Shown: positions 31,593 to 43,400, counted from the first letter of the stretch. The stretch is DNA of 64,000 bases from Branchiostoma floridae (GCF_000003815.2 NC_049994.1:4756534-4820533); one strand, 5' to 3'. Made by a program: numbers and translations. The notes: generated by a model not told the origin, from the letters alone.

Positions 31593-32309
31593 GGAGCGTG
31601 GCTGTATTTGATTCTATTGCTTGTTAAGTTGTTAAGGCCACAAGAAGTAAAGTTTAAGGGTGACATCTGCGAGAAATTCGGCGATGGACCACTTGGCAAG
31701 AAAATATAGAAAGTTAGAGTTCCACGACCCCATACCTTAGTCTAGTGATACTACCAAAATATCACACATAGTTCAAAGTATATACTAAGTCTTTCCTTAG
31801 CCAAGAAATGGATATTGTGGCGTTTCCTCGAAAATTATGCAAATGTGACCCTTATTTACATGATTTATGCCTAATAATGTTTACTTAACATCGTAATGCC
31901 ACAAGTATGAAATTCCCGTCATTTACAACTATGGAATTCGAATATATTCTCATTGATTATACAAATGAGGTATTCATTTACAAAATTAATATCTATCGAC
32001 ATTCCTATCTATCTCAGTTACATATGCTACAAGTTTGAGAGTCATGGCATGGCATGCTGTGGGTTTATAAACTTTCCTCATCAAATGTCCATATTAGTTG
32101 TTGTTGAGCATAATTTGCATCTTATGATGCTTGTCATCTCCATAGGTTATCTCTTTTCATGTTAACTCACGAAATACATGTGTAAGAGCATATGGTGTAC
32201 TTACGTAAACTTCACCCCGATTCTCTGTCTCAAGTTTTATAGTGCTTTAGCTATATGGGAGTACTCGGACGCTCTCAGTGAAGTCAAGCTGCTACTAGGG
32301 TCTTCATAT
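31593..32309. other. No feature recognised
   Basis: Short frames without domains. No repeat identified. Confidence 0.4.
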
Positions 32310-32592
32310 TGAGACGGCCGGCTCACCATCGAATGGGATCAGAATGTTTTGACTAATGCTGGAATGCCGTAGGATGCGGTCATGCTGTAGTTATGTACTG
32401 CAGATATTTCTACACTTTAAATTCACCTCGAAAGTTTTGAACATGACCAAAACATTCGGGACGACCACAAGAATGTGGACAATTAACTAAAATGCTGTGA
32501 GGATTTCTAAAATGCACTTCGAACACCCAGAAATATACAGTTTTTACCGGTTAATTCTGGATTGTTCTGCCTCTAATGTGAAGGGGCCTGTT
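32310..32592. mobile_element. Diverged copy of the 12079 long-TIR element
   Basis: Shares 'tgggatcagaatgttttga', 'gctggaatgccgta', 'acacccagaaatatacag' and 'aatgtgaaggggcc' with the 12.1-12.6 kb element. The left TIR is largely lost. Confidence 0.55.
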
Positions 32593-33898
32593 GAAGCCTT
32601 GAGTGGTTGAACGTGAAAAAAATGCGCGTTTTGAAGTATCCTCAGTTTTCTAATGTTCATACTTGATATCAAATCAGTGTACGTTCCTCGTGTTGTACAA
32701 GTGTTAACTTCAGAGCATGATGACCAATTGATGTGTGGATACGCTATCATATTTCACTATTAAAGTACTTTCTAGAACATGATAGATTCTCAAATTCAAA
32801 GAGTATTAATAGATTCTTATCACTTCAATTCTTGTTCTAAGCCATCTCGTTTTCTTGTCCATCTTGTTTCGCACTTTCGCCTTAGGTTTTGAGTCTGCAA
32901 TAAGTTAAAGGCCATAAGTTAAAGGCGTAGTTTTTTTAACGACTTCGGTATATTGTCCGGGTATCATTAGAGTCTACTTAAAATCTAGTAACTCATGTAA
33001 AGAATTGTATTTCTCCAGGGCCAAAATTCTCGCAAACTACGATTTCAAACCCGGTGTAGGGTAACATACGGCCGCCGTACGGTCACAATAGGCAGTGTTT
33101 CTGTATCTACGGGACTGGAAATCGTGTGGCTGCGTTGGAGAGGTGGCCGCTATAGACTGTTTATTCTGAATGCTTAGGTCAATGGGAAATATCCAACGGA
33201 CCGACGAAAAGTGACCGCAATGGGCAGGTGGTCGCTATGCAAAGGTGCCCGCGAATACAGGTTTGACTGTATAGGCAATACGAAGGTCGGAACGAACGAA
33301 CTAACGAATGAATACATAACCGTTTTTTCAAGAACATTACAAGACATTGTGTGAATTCGTGTTGTTAGTCTTCTGCATTGGCCTTGAATATAGTGCGCTT
33401 TTCCCTTAGGGAGCATACACTGGTGGATTGAAAAATGATAATCGCCGCCCACACGCCATAAAACTGAGGATGACGAAGCGGTTGGAATGCTAGAAGCCGA
33501 GGGTCTCAGCCATCCTCCACACCGGGACTTCTCGTTTACCATTGGCTAATTTCGAATTTTAAATTCTTAACGGTCGCCTCGAAGTATGATCAAATGTACG
33601 GCCTGCCCACCACGCTCCCTTGATGTCGATGTGTTGCAATCGTTGCCATGATGTTTTTATTCATAACACGATACTTTTGCTAGCTGGAGAAGTGTGTGCA
33701 AACAGAATTAGAGTTGGGGAAATATGTCTTCAAAGTATAGGGGTAACTTTTCTCGTGGGAATGTGGGATCGAATCCACATACATATACATTCCACGTATA
33801 TAAGGGTAGTGTGTGTTTAAGCATATCCGCCTCCTTTACTAAATTTAGTATACTGAAGGTGCGATCTTGGAATTGTTTAAAATTGTTGTAACATTAAA
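32593..33898. other. No firm feature
   Basis: The stretch 33060-33270 has 'ggtggccgctat', 'ggtggtcgctat' and 'ggtgcccgcgaat' at intervals, which looks like an unclassified dispersed repeat. The 122-codon minus frame over it shows no domain. Confidence 0.35.
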
Positions 33899-34035
33899 AG
33901 AAGATTGTAACTTCTCAAGATTGAGTCAAAACAGCTCAAGATCAAGCCCAAATGCCTGAAGATGAAGTCAAAACATCTCAAGATTTAACACAAAATCTCA
34001 AGATTTAACACAAAATCTCAAGATCTCTGGTATAA
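33899..34035. repeat. CTCAAGAT-based degenerate tandem repeat
   Basis: Units of about 20 bp ('ctcaagatttaacacaaaat', twice exact) sit next to more diverged 'ctcaagat/ctgaagat' units. Confidence 0.8.
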
Positions 34036-34631
34036 CTTACAGATCTCACGTTTTTTTTTCGATTTTCCACGAAGTATGAAGAACCCGATCCGTTATGATC
34101 CGTTGAGTACCAGAGAAGTTTCTCAAAAATATCAGATATGTAAATTTAAACTGTAAAACTACAAGCAATAGTCCAAATTGCTCTGCTTAGTCAAATAATA
34201 ATCTGCTCGATCGATCTATCGATCGATCGAGAGAGAGAGAGAGTACATTGGAACTTTCAGAACACATTTAATTTCAAGGATAGGTGTATTCTTTTCTGCG
34301 CTATGTTGAGAAAGCACAAAGTCATATGAAAGCACACGGCAAGACGGAAGAACCACCTTTGTTATCAAGAAAGTCAACTTCTTGCAACTTCTCAAAACAT
34401 ATCAACGATTACATAAATCACAAGAAGCAGTAATCCCATCCCGTTACCCGCTTGAGGCAAGTCGTCAGACTTGTTCATTTGTCTCATATATTAGTCCAAA
34501 ATAAGCTTGATTTCCCTCGGAACAGCTAATTACGTCCTTTGATTTATTCAACGCCTGAAGCCTGTTGATGAAAATGATCCAACATATCGAGGGATTTCAC
34601 AAACAGGTGCGTAGTCCCCAGGGGGTAAGGA
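34036..34631. other. Little recognised
   Basis: Holds a GATC/GAGA microsatellite at 34205-34245. Nothing else identified. Confidence 0.4.
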
Positions 34632-34725
34632 CAACAGGGCGTGCGATTGGTTGGGAAGATAAATGCAATCAACAGGGGATATTGGCAACAGGGCGTGCGA
34701 TTGGTTGGGAAGATAAATGAATTAT
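34632..34725. repeat. 54-bp direct duplication
   Basis: CAACAGGGCGTGCGATTGGT starts at 34632 and again at 34686, with about 40 bases identical. The segment between them has 'aacagggga', perhaps a third eroded start. Confidence 0.85.
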
Positions 34726-34955
34726 CACTGAAAGAAAACGAAACCAAACACATAATTGACATTTACGAGCCGGCCTCCTGTGTAGCAAGAAACATCTGTT
34801 GGTTTCCCCAACAACGGACAAAAGTAATTACTAAGTGGAAATAAGACCCCAGCGGTGACAGCACTTCCGTAGGGATTTTTAGACATATATCCATCATTCC
34901 GGGAAAGTCTGTTTGGTCTTTGTTGTCATTCTAAGAACTAACACGATCCTGCTTA

Positions 34956-35190
34956 GTTGTGGGTACCGGTACAGAAACTTCAGGGTCAGAGAGACCAGGT
35001 CTGGACCTAAACCTGGACCTTATTGTCTTTGGAAACTTGTGAATGAGCAATGCTCAAAGCAACGGACCATTTCGTTACAAATGAATCTGGAGTATATGAC
35101 GTCTACTTGCGTTTTAAAATCCTATCTTCATGTAACCTTACAAGACTAATGCCTAGATACGTCTAGTTTCATCAATCTCAGTTCATATTT
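34956..35190 (-). mobile_element. hAT-type MITE, truncated
   Basis: Starts with the right end of the 433-bp family (gtgggtaccggtacagaaa) and includes its central 'ggtctggacc' and 'ggaccatttcgttacaa' blocks. The left TIR half is missing. Confidence 0.7.
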
Positions 35191-35636
35191 AATGGCTATA
35201 CAAGCATTTCCCCACTATTGCCGGTGCTCGTTTTTATACGTAGATTATCAATATCATAATGGTTCAATAATGGTGCGCACGTTATTTTTTCTTTTGTTTT
35301 GTTCTGGAATGTATTTTTGTCTTACGTCGTTTGGATCAAATTCAAAACTACATCCATCACAAGTAGAAGACAATGTCAGAGGATGTAGTCGTTGGCTTTT
35401 ATTTGAAAAGAAAGCGTTCTTCGGAGGTATTGACCCTCTTAGCAATATTAACACAGGAAGGGATCAGTTACTAATATATGTAGTATTATGTACTCTATTC
35501 AAGAGATCCAACGCAATGCTGAAAGAGTGTCAGCGGATGTCCGCACTATCATGTGGCGTTGAAGCAGCTGAATTGCCTTGGTGTATATCGTTTGCCCATT
35601 AGTCTGCCAGCTGAAGTACTATGTTCATCCGCCTTC
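35191..35636. other. No feature recognised
   Basis: A 136-codon frame at 35192 has no motif and ends close to the gap. A gene fragment cannot be excluded or supported. Confidence 0.35.
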
Positions 35637-35736
35637 NNNNNNNNNNNNNNNNNNNNNNNNNNNNNNNNNNNNNNNNNNNNNNNNNNNNNNNNNNNNNNNN
35701 NNNNNNNNNNNNNNNNNNNNNNNNNNNNNNNNNNNN
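35637..35736. other. 100-N assembly gap
   Basis: Exactly 100 Ns. A family-1 SINE head lies directly to the right on the minus strand, so the gap probably contains the rest of that SINE. Confidence 0.99.
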
Positions 35737-35739
35737 TCC

Positions 35740-35848
35740 TCACTATTGCAGCCCCTACCAAGATACAGCACCCAGTTACCAAGTTACTACTTGGAACCAG
35801 GAGCTCAACTGTGAGGCTGCTACCAGTTGAGCTACAGGGACATCCCAT
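35740..35848 (-). mobile_element. SINE (family 1) head at gap edge
   Basis: The minus strand opens GGATGTCCCTGTAGCTCAAC with the A-box, then 'gttccaagtagtaacttgg'. The body would continue into the gap. Confidence 0.75.
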
Positions 35849-35924
35849 TTGACATACATGTACACGAAAAGTATACAACGAGGACTTCATAATGGGTTGC
35901 AAACCTTGATGTTAAGTGAACGTT

Positions 35925-36295
35925 TTGGCAAAGACAGAATGAAAAATGCCCTTGCACTTCCAGAGCAAGCTGCTAGGGGGCTTAAACATACATTACTTCT
36001 TCCTTACATCACAAGCTACCTGCCACCAAAAAACCAAGACCATAGTATGTCAAGGTCAAAAGATATAAAATTGAAGTTCTGCTGCAGTACCAAGGTCACA
36101 TACTAGGGGGCCCAAAATCGACCTTTGACTTCTAAACCCCTACTCAAAAAATACCATCGTAATCCATCGAGAGGTTCTTAAGTTGTGCTGACAACAAAAA
36201 TCCCGACAGACACAAAGGCAGACACACAGACACAAAGGCAGACACATCCAAAACAATACCTCCATTCCCATGGGGATAACCACTGGCCAGCAGGA
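35925..36295. repeat. Unclassified dispersed repeat with duplicated AGACACAAAGGCAGACAC
   Basis: 'gacagacacaaaggcagaca' occurs twice at about 36207-36247. Part of this interval ('ccatc...aatccatcgagaggttct') recurs in altered form at 36885-36925. No coding or TIR signal. Confidence 0.55.
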
Positions 36296-37019
36296 AAATC
36301 AAGTTATGGTCGTTAGAAAGTTATGATTATCGTTTCGGTAGAATGAAACTTTTCGGTGGCCAAACTTTTCAGGCAAACTATGTTCCATATATCCAGTTTG
36401 GCTAGTCTGGCAGATTGTCGAGATGAAGTACACAAAATTAGAAGCAAAGTGATCCTTACGTGCAAAAGCTGTCCATCGCATGTCCTCCCTCCACATCGTT
36501 GTCCTATTCAAACATCTTGTCTCGCACTCTTGATACTTACATAATACGTGTGTGATAGCATGTGGCGTACTTACGTAAACTTCACACTACGTATGTGTGT
36601 GTAGTTTTATAGCGCTCTAGCTAGCACTATAGTGGCACTTTGCATCTGTAATTTTCGGCAAGCTGTTAAGTGAACATGCGTTGGTGTTCAAGTGCTTTTT
36701 GTTTTATTTTGTTCGTACTTTCCTACGTTCGTCGTGTTACTCAATTGTCAACTCCAAAAGAATGAGGACCCATTGATGTAAAGACTATCACGTATCCCCA
36801 TTAGATGTAGATATAGAGGACTTTACAATATGTTGTAGAGCAGACTTATAAGAAATTGAACTTAACGTTCCCTAAACCTATACATACATACCAAATATCA
36901 TCACAATCCATCCACAGGTTCTTAAGTTATAATTCTGGAACCAAAGATACAGACTATAGCTACTCAAAACAGTACTTACAACACCAACGGAGGTAAAAGA
37001 AAACGCTGCATATGCTTCA
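36296..37019. other. No feature recognised
   Basis: Apart from the short repeat echo at 36885-36925, nothing was identified. Confidence 0.4.
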
Positions 37020-37262
37020 CGAAACGTTTTTGGCGAACTTTCCAGGCAGCTAAAACCAGAAGAAACCAGACTGATGCGGCTTGGCAGAAGAAAAGCGGAT
37101 CCTGAGAAAAGAACTTTACAACAGACCTAAGTCGGCTTACAGATGTACCCTATGTGCCAGAGACTGTCATTCTCGTATAGGGGCTAGGACTGTTTAGTCA
37201 CAGTCGACGCTGTAGGGCTGATATCAATAAGAATTTTACCACGACCAATATTGACCGAAGGG
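37020..37262 (+). pseudogene. C-terminal zinc-finger end of a LINE ORF2
   Basis: Reads RCTLCARDCHSRIG, then after a small insertion that shifts the frame, GLFSHSRRCRAD. It is followed by 'aattttaccacgaccaatat'. This is the plus-strand sister of 13195-13374. It is broken by the insertion at about 37181-37187. Confidence 0.7.
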
Positions 37263-37949
37263 GGTCATGTATATATCACCCATGGCTAAACATTCAGTCA
37301 GTAGGACAACAAGGTTCATAGGTGAGCATACAAAAATGTGACAAACCAAAACACTGACCCTATCCGACATTTCTAGAAGCCAGGTTTTTAAAAGAATCCC
37401 ATGTACAAGTCCAGAATGGTCAAAGACGTTGTCTATTATGTCCATCTGGTCACCGTTTGGAGTATGCATCGTAGGAGAGCAGATTCTGTGACGTTCCACA
37501 CTATTCTGAAGTATTTACTGATTTTCCGTGAACCTAAAAGAGACAGAAGATAGACAGGTCATGACATCGGTTTGGGTGGAGGTTGCCTTATGTGACGCTT
37601 GAGTTCTTCATGGTAAATCGACATTGGTACATAGAGTCTTTCTCATACTCACTGTTGGTCTGTAAAGTTCAAGTTTATGACAGTTTGGTTGAATCCAGGG
37701 AAACCACTGTGACATATTCTATGCATGTGTATATATAAGATATGTAAGAGTCAAGTTTACGACAGTTTTGGTTGACTCCAAGGAAACTACTGTGACATAT
37801 TCTATGCATATTTTACAAGAGTAAATGTCCACCCCACCTCTAACGGTTCTATGGTCAACTAAAAAGGTCATTTGAAAAAAAGGTGAAACATAACTTGAAA
37901 GTTCATCTGTGTTGGTAAAAGTCATTATTGAACTAGTTAAACTGTAATT
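37263..37949. other. No feature recognised
   Basis: The stretch 'tgtgacatattctatgcat' with 'gacagttttggttga' is duplicated about 77 bp apart (37678-37735 and 37755-37812). No further assignment. Confidence 0.45.
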
Positions 37950-37969
37950 TCCAACACAAAAAATGGACT

Positions 37970-38009
37970 CACCCAAATTTTCAGTTGAACAGCACCAGTC
38001 TTTGTCAAG
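37970..38009 (-). ncRNA. Hammerhead-like hairpin trailing a Penelope ORF, degraded
   Basis: The minus strand reads CTTGACA, AAGACTGGTG, then CTGAAAAT, within 40-70 bases after the endonuclease stop. It is too diverged to fold well. Its position is what links the window-wide motif to Penelope-like elements. Confidence 0.35.
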
Positions 38010-38042
38010 GAATAAACAATCCACTGCTGTCGTGACGTCACG

Positions 38043-38240
38043 TTATGCAGATAGAACACGTGACTCGGTGAGCAGTGGATCATACGTTGCAGGAAGTCTA
38101 TGGCGCCCACCGTCTCTATTCAGGGATGGTTGTAAAGCTCTGATGTAGATGGCTTCTTTGATCCCTCTAGCAAAATCGTCTGGCTCTATGTTCAAGATTT
38201 TAACTTTGTCTAGTGAGACCGAATGAAACATATTAGCAAG
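38043..38240 (-). pseudogene. C-terminal GIY-YIG-linked tail of a Penelope-like retroelement
   Basis: The minus frame ends VKILNIEPDDFARGIKEAIY, then IRALQPSLNRDGGRHRLPAT and YDPLL before the stop at 38043. 'RGxKEAIxIRxxxPSLNRDGGRxxLPxxYxxLL' is the conserved end of Penelope-like proteins, next to their GIY-YIG endonuclease. Sequence upstream of about 38240 no longer resembles the family, so the copy is 5'-truncated and inactive. Confidence 0.8.
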
Positions 38241-38594
38241 AAGTTCAAAGATAACAACAACAATGATGATATTAATGATGATAATAACAAGAGTCCGTAG
38301 TAAACAATTCTCTGTGAAGCAATTGAAGTGTTTGATAACTCTTTGACTATCGTCTTGTGAAATGTCAGACAAATCCACCAAAACAACCTTGATTCATAGG
38401 TGCAAAGACCCAGACCCAAACAGAGACACGTCGTTCAAAGTTTAAAAGTCTCAAGTTATCAAAGTAGGTTATTGTATCATTGCCCATAGATTATGATCCT
38501 AATTATATTTCAGCCATACCATAGGTATGGTGAAATATATTGTATTCGTAATGTTTCTTTCTTTCTCCTGTCAAATCTTCAAATCAATTCAACT

Positions 38595-39180
38595 CCGTCG
38601 TTCCCGGACCGAATTACTTGAAATTTGGCACAAGGGTTGAGTGGCTCCATACCCAGGTGCTTTTTCTCATTTTTTTCATATCTTCCTTTAAAATGATTTT
38701 ATTCATGTTTTTTGCAATTTTTATGTACATTTTGCCCCCCTGTTCCCTGGTGTTACAGCCGAATGACCTAAAATTTGGTACAGAGGTGCCTTGATCATAT
38801 GCCCACAAAATTCCAAAAACAATTTTGGCATACAGTACAGCAAAATGCTTAATTTTGGCATTTTTTGCCCCAGAAATGACATTTTTTGGCTCCTATACCC
38901 CCATTTTACAACCAAATGACCTGAAATTTGGTATAGGAGTGCCGTCTACATATGCGCACATGAATTCATTGACACCTTTGGCATACGGTACAACAAAATG
39001 CTTAATTTTGGAATTTTTTGGCCATTGTTTGACCAAAAACGTACGCTTTTGGCTCCTGTTCCCTGGTCTTGTAACCAAATGACCTACATTTTGGTAAATA
39101 GGTGCACTAGATATTCATTCAAATGACCCATGTATAATTTCTGGCATAAACCACTTCAAAATGATATTTGGGTACTTTTT
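38595..39180. repeat. Tandem array, about 155-bp units, four copies
   Basis: The anchor 'aatgacctgaaatttggta' or a variant starts at about 38608, 38760, 38918 and 39077. Units share 'ggcataCNGTACANCAAAAT' and 'ttttggctcct'. Minus-strand frames echo the repeat. Confidence 0.8.
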
Positions 39181-39205
39181 TAGTAATTCTCCACTGGCCA
39201 GAGGG

Positions 39206-39229
39206 TCAACGACCTCAAGGTCGTTGACC
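39206..39229. repeat. GTCAACGACCT palindrome
   Basis: GTCAACGACCT, two central bases, then AGGTCGTTGAC form a perfect 11-bp inverted repeat between the two arrays. Confidence 0.85.
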
Positions 39230-39359
39230 TCTCCCACCTGAAGACAGCATGTGCATATGTCTATATATACTAGTAACTTGATTAAAGAGGCAACCAATCA
39301 CGTAGCCTGAGTCAACAGCCCGAAGGGGGTTGGCAGCCAATCAGTGAGCCCGGTGTTAT

Positions 39360-40095
39360 CTGGATGAGTCCATTCTGGCTCGGAGGGGGTACATATTTAT
39401 TAAATTCATCTTTGGACTGTTGATTATATAATGTCTCTCAATGGGAGTATTTTTGAACTGGACTATTTTGCAATTTTACATGGGGTGTACTGGAAGAGTC
39501 CATTCTTGCATGGAGGGGGGCATTTTTTAAAAATTTGTTTATGGAATTTGGTGATTTGATATGTCAAAGTGTTTCAGTGTGGTTATTTTTTGACTGGTCA
39601 ACTTTGCAATTTTACATAGGTTGTGCTGGAAGAGTCGATCCTTACATGGGGGGATTTTTAAAATCCATTTTTGGGACTTTGGTGATTACGTCCAAGTCCA
39701 ATTTTAGCGGATGTATTTTTGGACTGCACCACTTTACATAGGGGCATCGCAAAAAGAGTCCATTCTTGCATGGGGATGTTTTCAAATTTAGTTTTAGAAA
39801 GGTGATTCAATATTCCATTTTTAGTGGAAGTGTTTTTGGACTGGTCTATTTTACCTTTTCATGCCTTTTTTGCTTAGTTCAACCTTGACCATGTTTTCAG
39901 TGAGAGTATTTCTGGACTGGTCTATTGTGCCAATTCACATGGGGTGCACTGGAAGAGTCCATTCTTGCACTAGGAACTTTGTAAGATTCATTTTTGGGTG
40001 TCATTAAGTGTCATTAGTGAAAGTGACTTTTAAACAAAAGTGTTCGATTCTTGCACATGGGTGATTTTGGAATAGTCTGTTGTTGCATGGGGAGG
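39360..40095. repeat. Tandem array, about 130-bp units, six copies
   Basis: The anchor 'agagtccattcttgcatggg' or a variant starts near 39366, 39493, 39630, 39756, 39951 and 40043. The 'ggactggtctattttgcaat' block lies between anchors. Confidence 0.8.
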
Positions 40096-40160
40096 GAGAT
40101 GGCTGAAATATGCTGCATTTGCTCTCAAGCAAATGTCGGCCTTTCTAGTTTATATCTAAT

Positions 40161-40758
40161 AATGTTCAACTCTAATAAACTTTCAAATGCTACAGCAGCA
40201 CTATAATTCCCGACATTCAGTGTTACGGAATAATAGTATTTTCTTATGAATTATGCAAAGTGGGACTTAATTTACATACTTACAATCTATCTATATTCCT
40301 CTCTATGTAAATTGTCGCATGTTTGAGAGTCATATCATGAAAAGCTAATCAAGTTTCCGAAGTAATGACCTACTCCTAACTCGATGATGATAGGGGAGCT
40401 AAATATTACATTAGCTGTAAAAACTACTACTATGTAAAAAAAGTGCATCATCTTACTATCAGACGACACGCCAAACTATCTATTACATACGAATACAGCA
40501 AAGAGACTGTGAGATGTAGCTGCAAATGCACGAACATGGCCAACCACAATATCTCCTTCAAAAGATGACCCTCCTTTCAGTAGGTAATAGGGCCCTTTTT
40601 TCCAAATTAGGGCTAAAACAAACTAAAACAATGGTATTCAGGAATAATGAAAAGTATAAATTAAAGGGGTAATAACGCCTATTCCAAATCGAGTTCTACT
40701 TATACTATTTGAAGGGTTTGACTTCTTTTCTGTATGTAAAGGGAGAATGAATGCTGAC
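40161..40758. other. No feature recognised
   Basis: AT-rich and unclassified. Confidence 0.4.
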
Positions 40759-41191
40759 TAGGGCTGGGTATCGGTACAGCGTACCGGTACAAAACCGGTT
40801 TTTCTTATTGGACCGGTCCAGAAAAACCGGACCTGAAAAAATTAGGTGGACCGGATGTTGGACCGATTAGAAAATTAACAGATTATTTGATCAGGCATTC
40901 ACACGTTTCGGCGCTTGCAGGTGGAAGAAAATAACAAGAGTTAAGTAGAGTAGAGTTTATAGTTATTTCTACCAAGTTTTACAGTCAATCGTACAGGTGC
41001 AGTTAGCGTTGTAGGATTTTAAGACGCTAATTTAAGTCTGATACTCCACCAAACAGATTTCTTTGTAGTAAAATGGACCATTGGTATGAGTCATACTGAA
41101 TCAGGTCCAGGTTCAGGTCCGGACCTGGACCTGTTCCGCTGGACCTGAACCGGACCTGGACCTGAATTTTCTGTACCGGTACCCACCCCTT
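40759..41191 (+). mobile_element. 433-bp hAT-type MITE
   Basis: Same length and ends as the 10019 copy. Flanks ATGCTGAC (40751-40758) and ATACTGAC (41192-41199) agree at seven of eight positions. Confidence 0.88.
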
Positions 41192-41783
41192 ATACTGACA
41201 TTATCTTGCTTGATTCAATGCTGACATTCTTATCATCAACATTGTTAGAAGCGTATGCCAGGATTCTTACAAGGGCCGATTGGTAACGGTTACGAAATAA
41301 ATATTTCTCAATGAAAACAATGACTGTACAAAGCCCACAAAATTACCAACTTCACGGAATTAAGTCAACATTATGAATCATTGAGATTGACTTTTCCATA
41401 ACCTGTACCCATAACCCTTGGGTTCCAGTTGGGTGGTAGGGACGCCCTAATATGTGCAACATGTGTGCGTAATGGAAGAAAAAGGCCGATCTAAAAATAA
41501 AGAAAAACGTTTTTCAATAATGCAGAGGACCATAGGTCAGCTAACACCGGTCACATTAAGTCCTCTACGTGTTTATTCTATGACTATCAAGGAATATATG
41601 AACTGCGAGATAATCTTATTTTTCAGCAGAAACTCTATAAATTCAATATCATCTTTTGAGGATTTTTGTTATTTGTATGTTCTTTTTGCCAGTAAATCGC
41701 CTCACAACACACCAGGGTTGTACTGAAGAATACAAGCTGCATATGCTGACAGATTTATTTGATCTACTCACAAAGGGATGGAC
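41192..41783. other. No feature recognised
   Basis: Frames up to 90 codons, none with a domain. This is the space between two hAT-type MITEs in opposite orientation. Confidence 0.4.
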
Positions 41784-42213
41784 TAGAGGTGGGTACCGGT
41801 ACAGAAATTCAGGTCCAGGTCCGAGTTCAGGTCCAAAGGATCAGGTCCAGGTCCGGACCTGACCTGGACCTGATTCAGTATGACTCATACCAATGGTCCA
41901 TTTCACTACAAAGAAATATGTTTGGTGGAGTATTAGACTTACACTGGCTTTTTAAAATCCTACAACGCTAACTGCCTCTGTAAGATTGACTGTTAAACTT
42001 GGTAGAAATGACTATTAACTAAAATCTACTTCACTCTTGTTATTTTCTTCAACCTGCAAGCGCCAAAACGTGTGAATGCCTGATCAATAATCTGTAAAAA
42101 TTCTAATAGGTCCAACATCCGGTCCACCTAATTTTTTCAGGTCCGGTTATTCTGGACCGGTCCAATAAGAAAAACCGGTTTTGTACCGGTACACTGTACG
42201 GAACCCAGCCCTA
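41784..42213 (-). mobile_element. 430-bp hAT-type MITE, perfect 8-bp target duplication
   Basis: Opens TAGAGGTGGGTACCGGTAC and closes ACCCAGCCCTA. GGATGGAC at 41776-41783 is repeated exactly at 42214-42221. Opposite orientation to the 40759 copy. Confidence 0.92.
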
Positions 42214-42284
42214 GGATGGACCCCTGCTCTTCTTTTTGTGTATTGTGTCCTTTTTAAGTCCTAGAGGTGTAGCTTTCCTAAAAC

Positions 42285-42420
42285 TCTAGATCTCCACTTA
42301 ACGTCTTATCCGAGGGACGTTCCTGAAGGAATCTGGCTACTAGACTTCACCTGAGTCGAGAGAGGAAATTGGTCTTCAGTATATTTCTCAAGGGTACAAA
42401 TTTGGGCCATGTCTCTGGCT
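42285..42420 (-). mobile_element. SINE (family 2) body fragment
   Basis: The minus strand has 'tccctcggataagacgttaa' and the preceding 'gaggaaatt' type block. Head and tail are missing. Confidence 0.55.
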
Positions 42421-42845
42421 TAAGAGAGATTTCTGTACATGTAGTGATTTGGCTACACGTCATAAGGAATATGTAATCGCACATTCACACATGTCATCAT
42501 AGTCTACTTATGTCCAGTGAAGAAGAAGATTGCTTCGTTACTTAACCATTAATTCATTTATTTCATGATGCTTTATGACGCCTTTAATGACGTATTTTCC
42601 TTCTATGATCAGTGGTGTATGAACCTAGATGGATTCTGTAGTGTGCTTTGCGACGCCTACGGAAAGTTAAGTGTGGTTTATACATGTATGCACGGACGGA
42701 GCAGAGGGTATAGAATCTTGCTTCATGCTCCATTTACTCTTTCTCTTCATGTCCGCTTCACTTCGCAGCCTGTACCCTGGTTTGCTTCGTTGCCCTTGGG
42801 ATTTACTACCGGGCTGTACGTTTGTAAGAAAGTTACTTGTAAAGC
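42421..42845. other. No feature recognised
   Basis: A 164-codon frame (42565-43059) runs from here into the next MITE. Its first half shows no motif. Confidence 0.35.
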
Positions 42846-43139
42846 TAAAGGCACAACCAGCCGTACGTGCAATTCGTCCGTACGTTTTTTTGGGAGGCCA
42901 CGTCCGCCACGTTTTTCTGAAAACGTTCAGGCTGTACAGGGCAGGCGCGTCGCAGCCCGATGGCTCACAAAGTTTTGCCTGCATATAAAGTTCTACGGCG
43001 TGTCTACGTGCTCCAAAATCAGTCGATTCCCTACAAGTTCGTACAAAGGCGGTACTTAGCTTTTATGGATCCCCAAAGATTGCCCACGTTTTGGCACGTA
43101 GACAGCACGTATTTGCACGTAAGGCGGGTTGTGCCCTTA
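42846..43139. mobile_element. 294-bp MITE, sister of 29713
   Basis: TIR taaaggcacaaccagccgta against inverted taagggcacaacccgcctta. The interior matches 29713-30048 closely, with one deletion near 42952. Confidence 0.85.
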
Positions 43140-43154
43140 ACTTAAGAAGCACTG

Positions 43155-43400
43155 CGTCGTGTGTGGCGTATATACGTATCTGGTAGAGTGTTGAGCTCGG
43201 AACCTAATAGAGGTCCCGAGTTCGATACTCGCCGTGCCTGCACGTTGTGTCCTTGGAAAAGGCACTTTACACGACCTTCCTCACTTCACCCAGGTATAAA
43301 AATGGGTACCTGACTTCAGTCGGGGAGGTAAGAGACTACCTTTACCTTCTGTCTGTACTTTGTAACTATGTGGCCCTGTAAAAATAAGTTACTAACTTGA
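43155..43400 (+). mobile_element. SINE (family 2-like)
   Basis: B-box AGTTCGATACTC, then 'ccttggaaaaggcactttac', 'cctcacttcacccag' and 'aaaaatgggtacctgacttc'. The 'TTGGnAAAGGCACTTTA' core also appears in the 45431 and 58411 copies. Confidence 0.75.

Larger units (their letters stand above)
38500..40160. repeat. Composite repeat block with two tandem arrays
   Basis: A 1.65-kb block opens 'cagccataccataggtatgg' and closes near 'gctctcaagcaaatgtcggc'. It contains an array of about 155-bp units (38595-39180), a short palindrome and an array of about 130-bp units (39360-40095). It may be a single non-autonomous element with expanded interior. No TIR or coding region identifies it. Confidence 0.6.

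Noticed and set aside
42565-43059. 164-codon plus frame, among the longest in the window
   Set aside because: Its second half is the inside of a MITE and the first half has no recognisable motif or start context.
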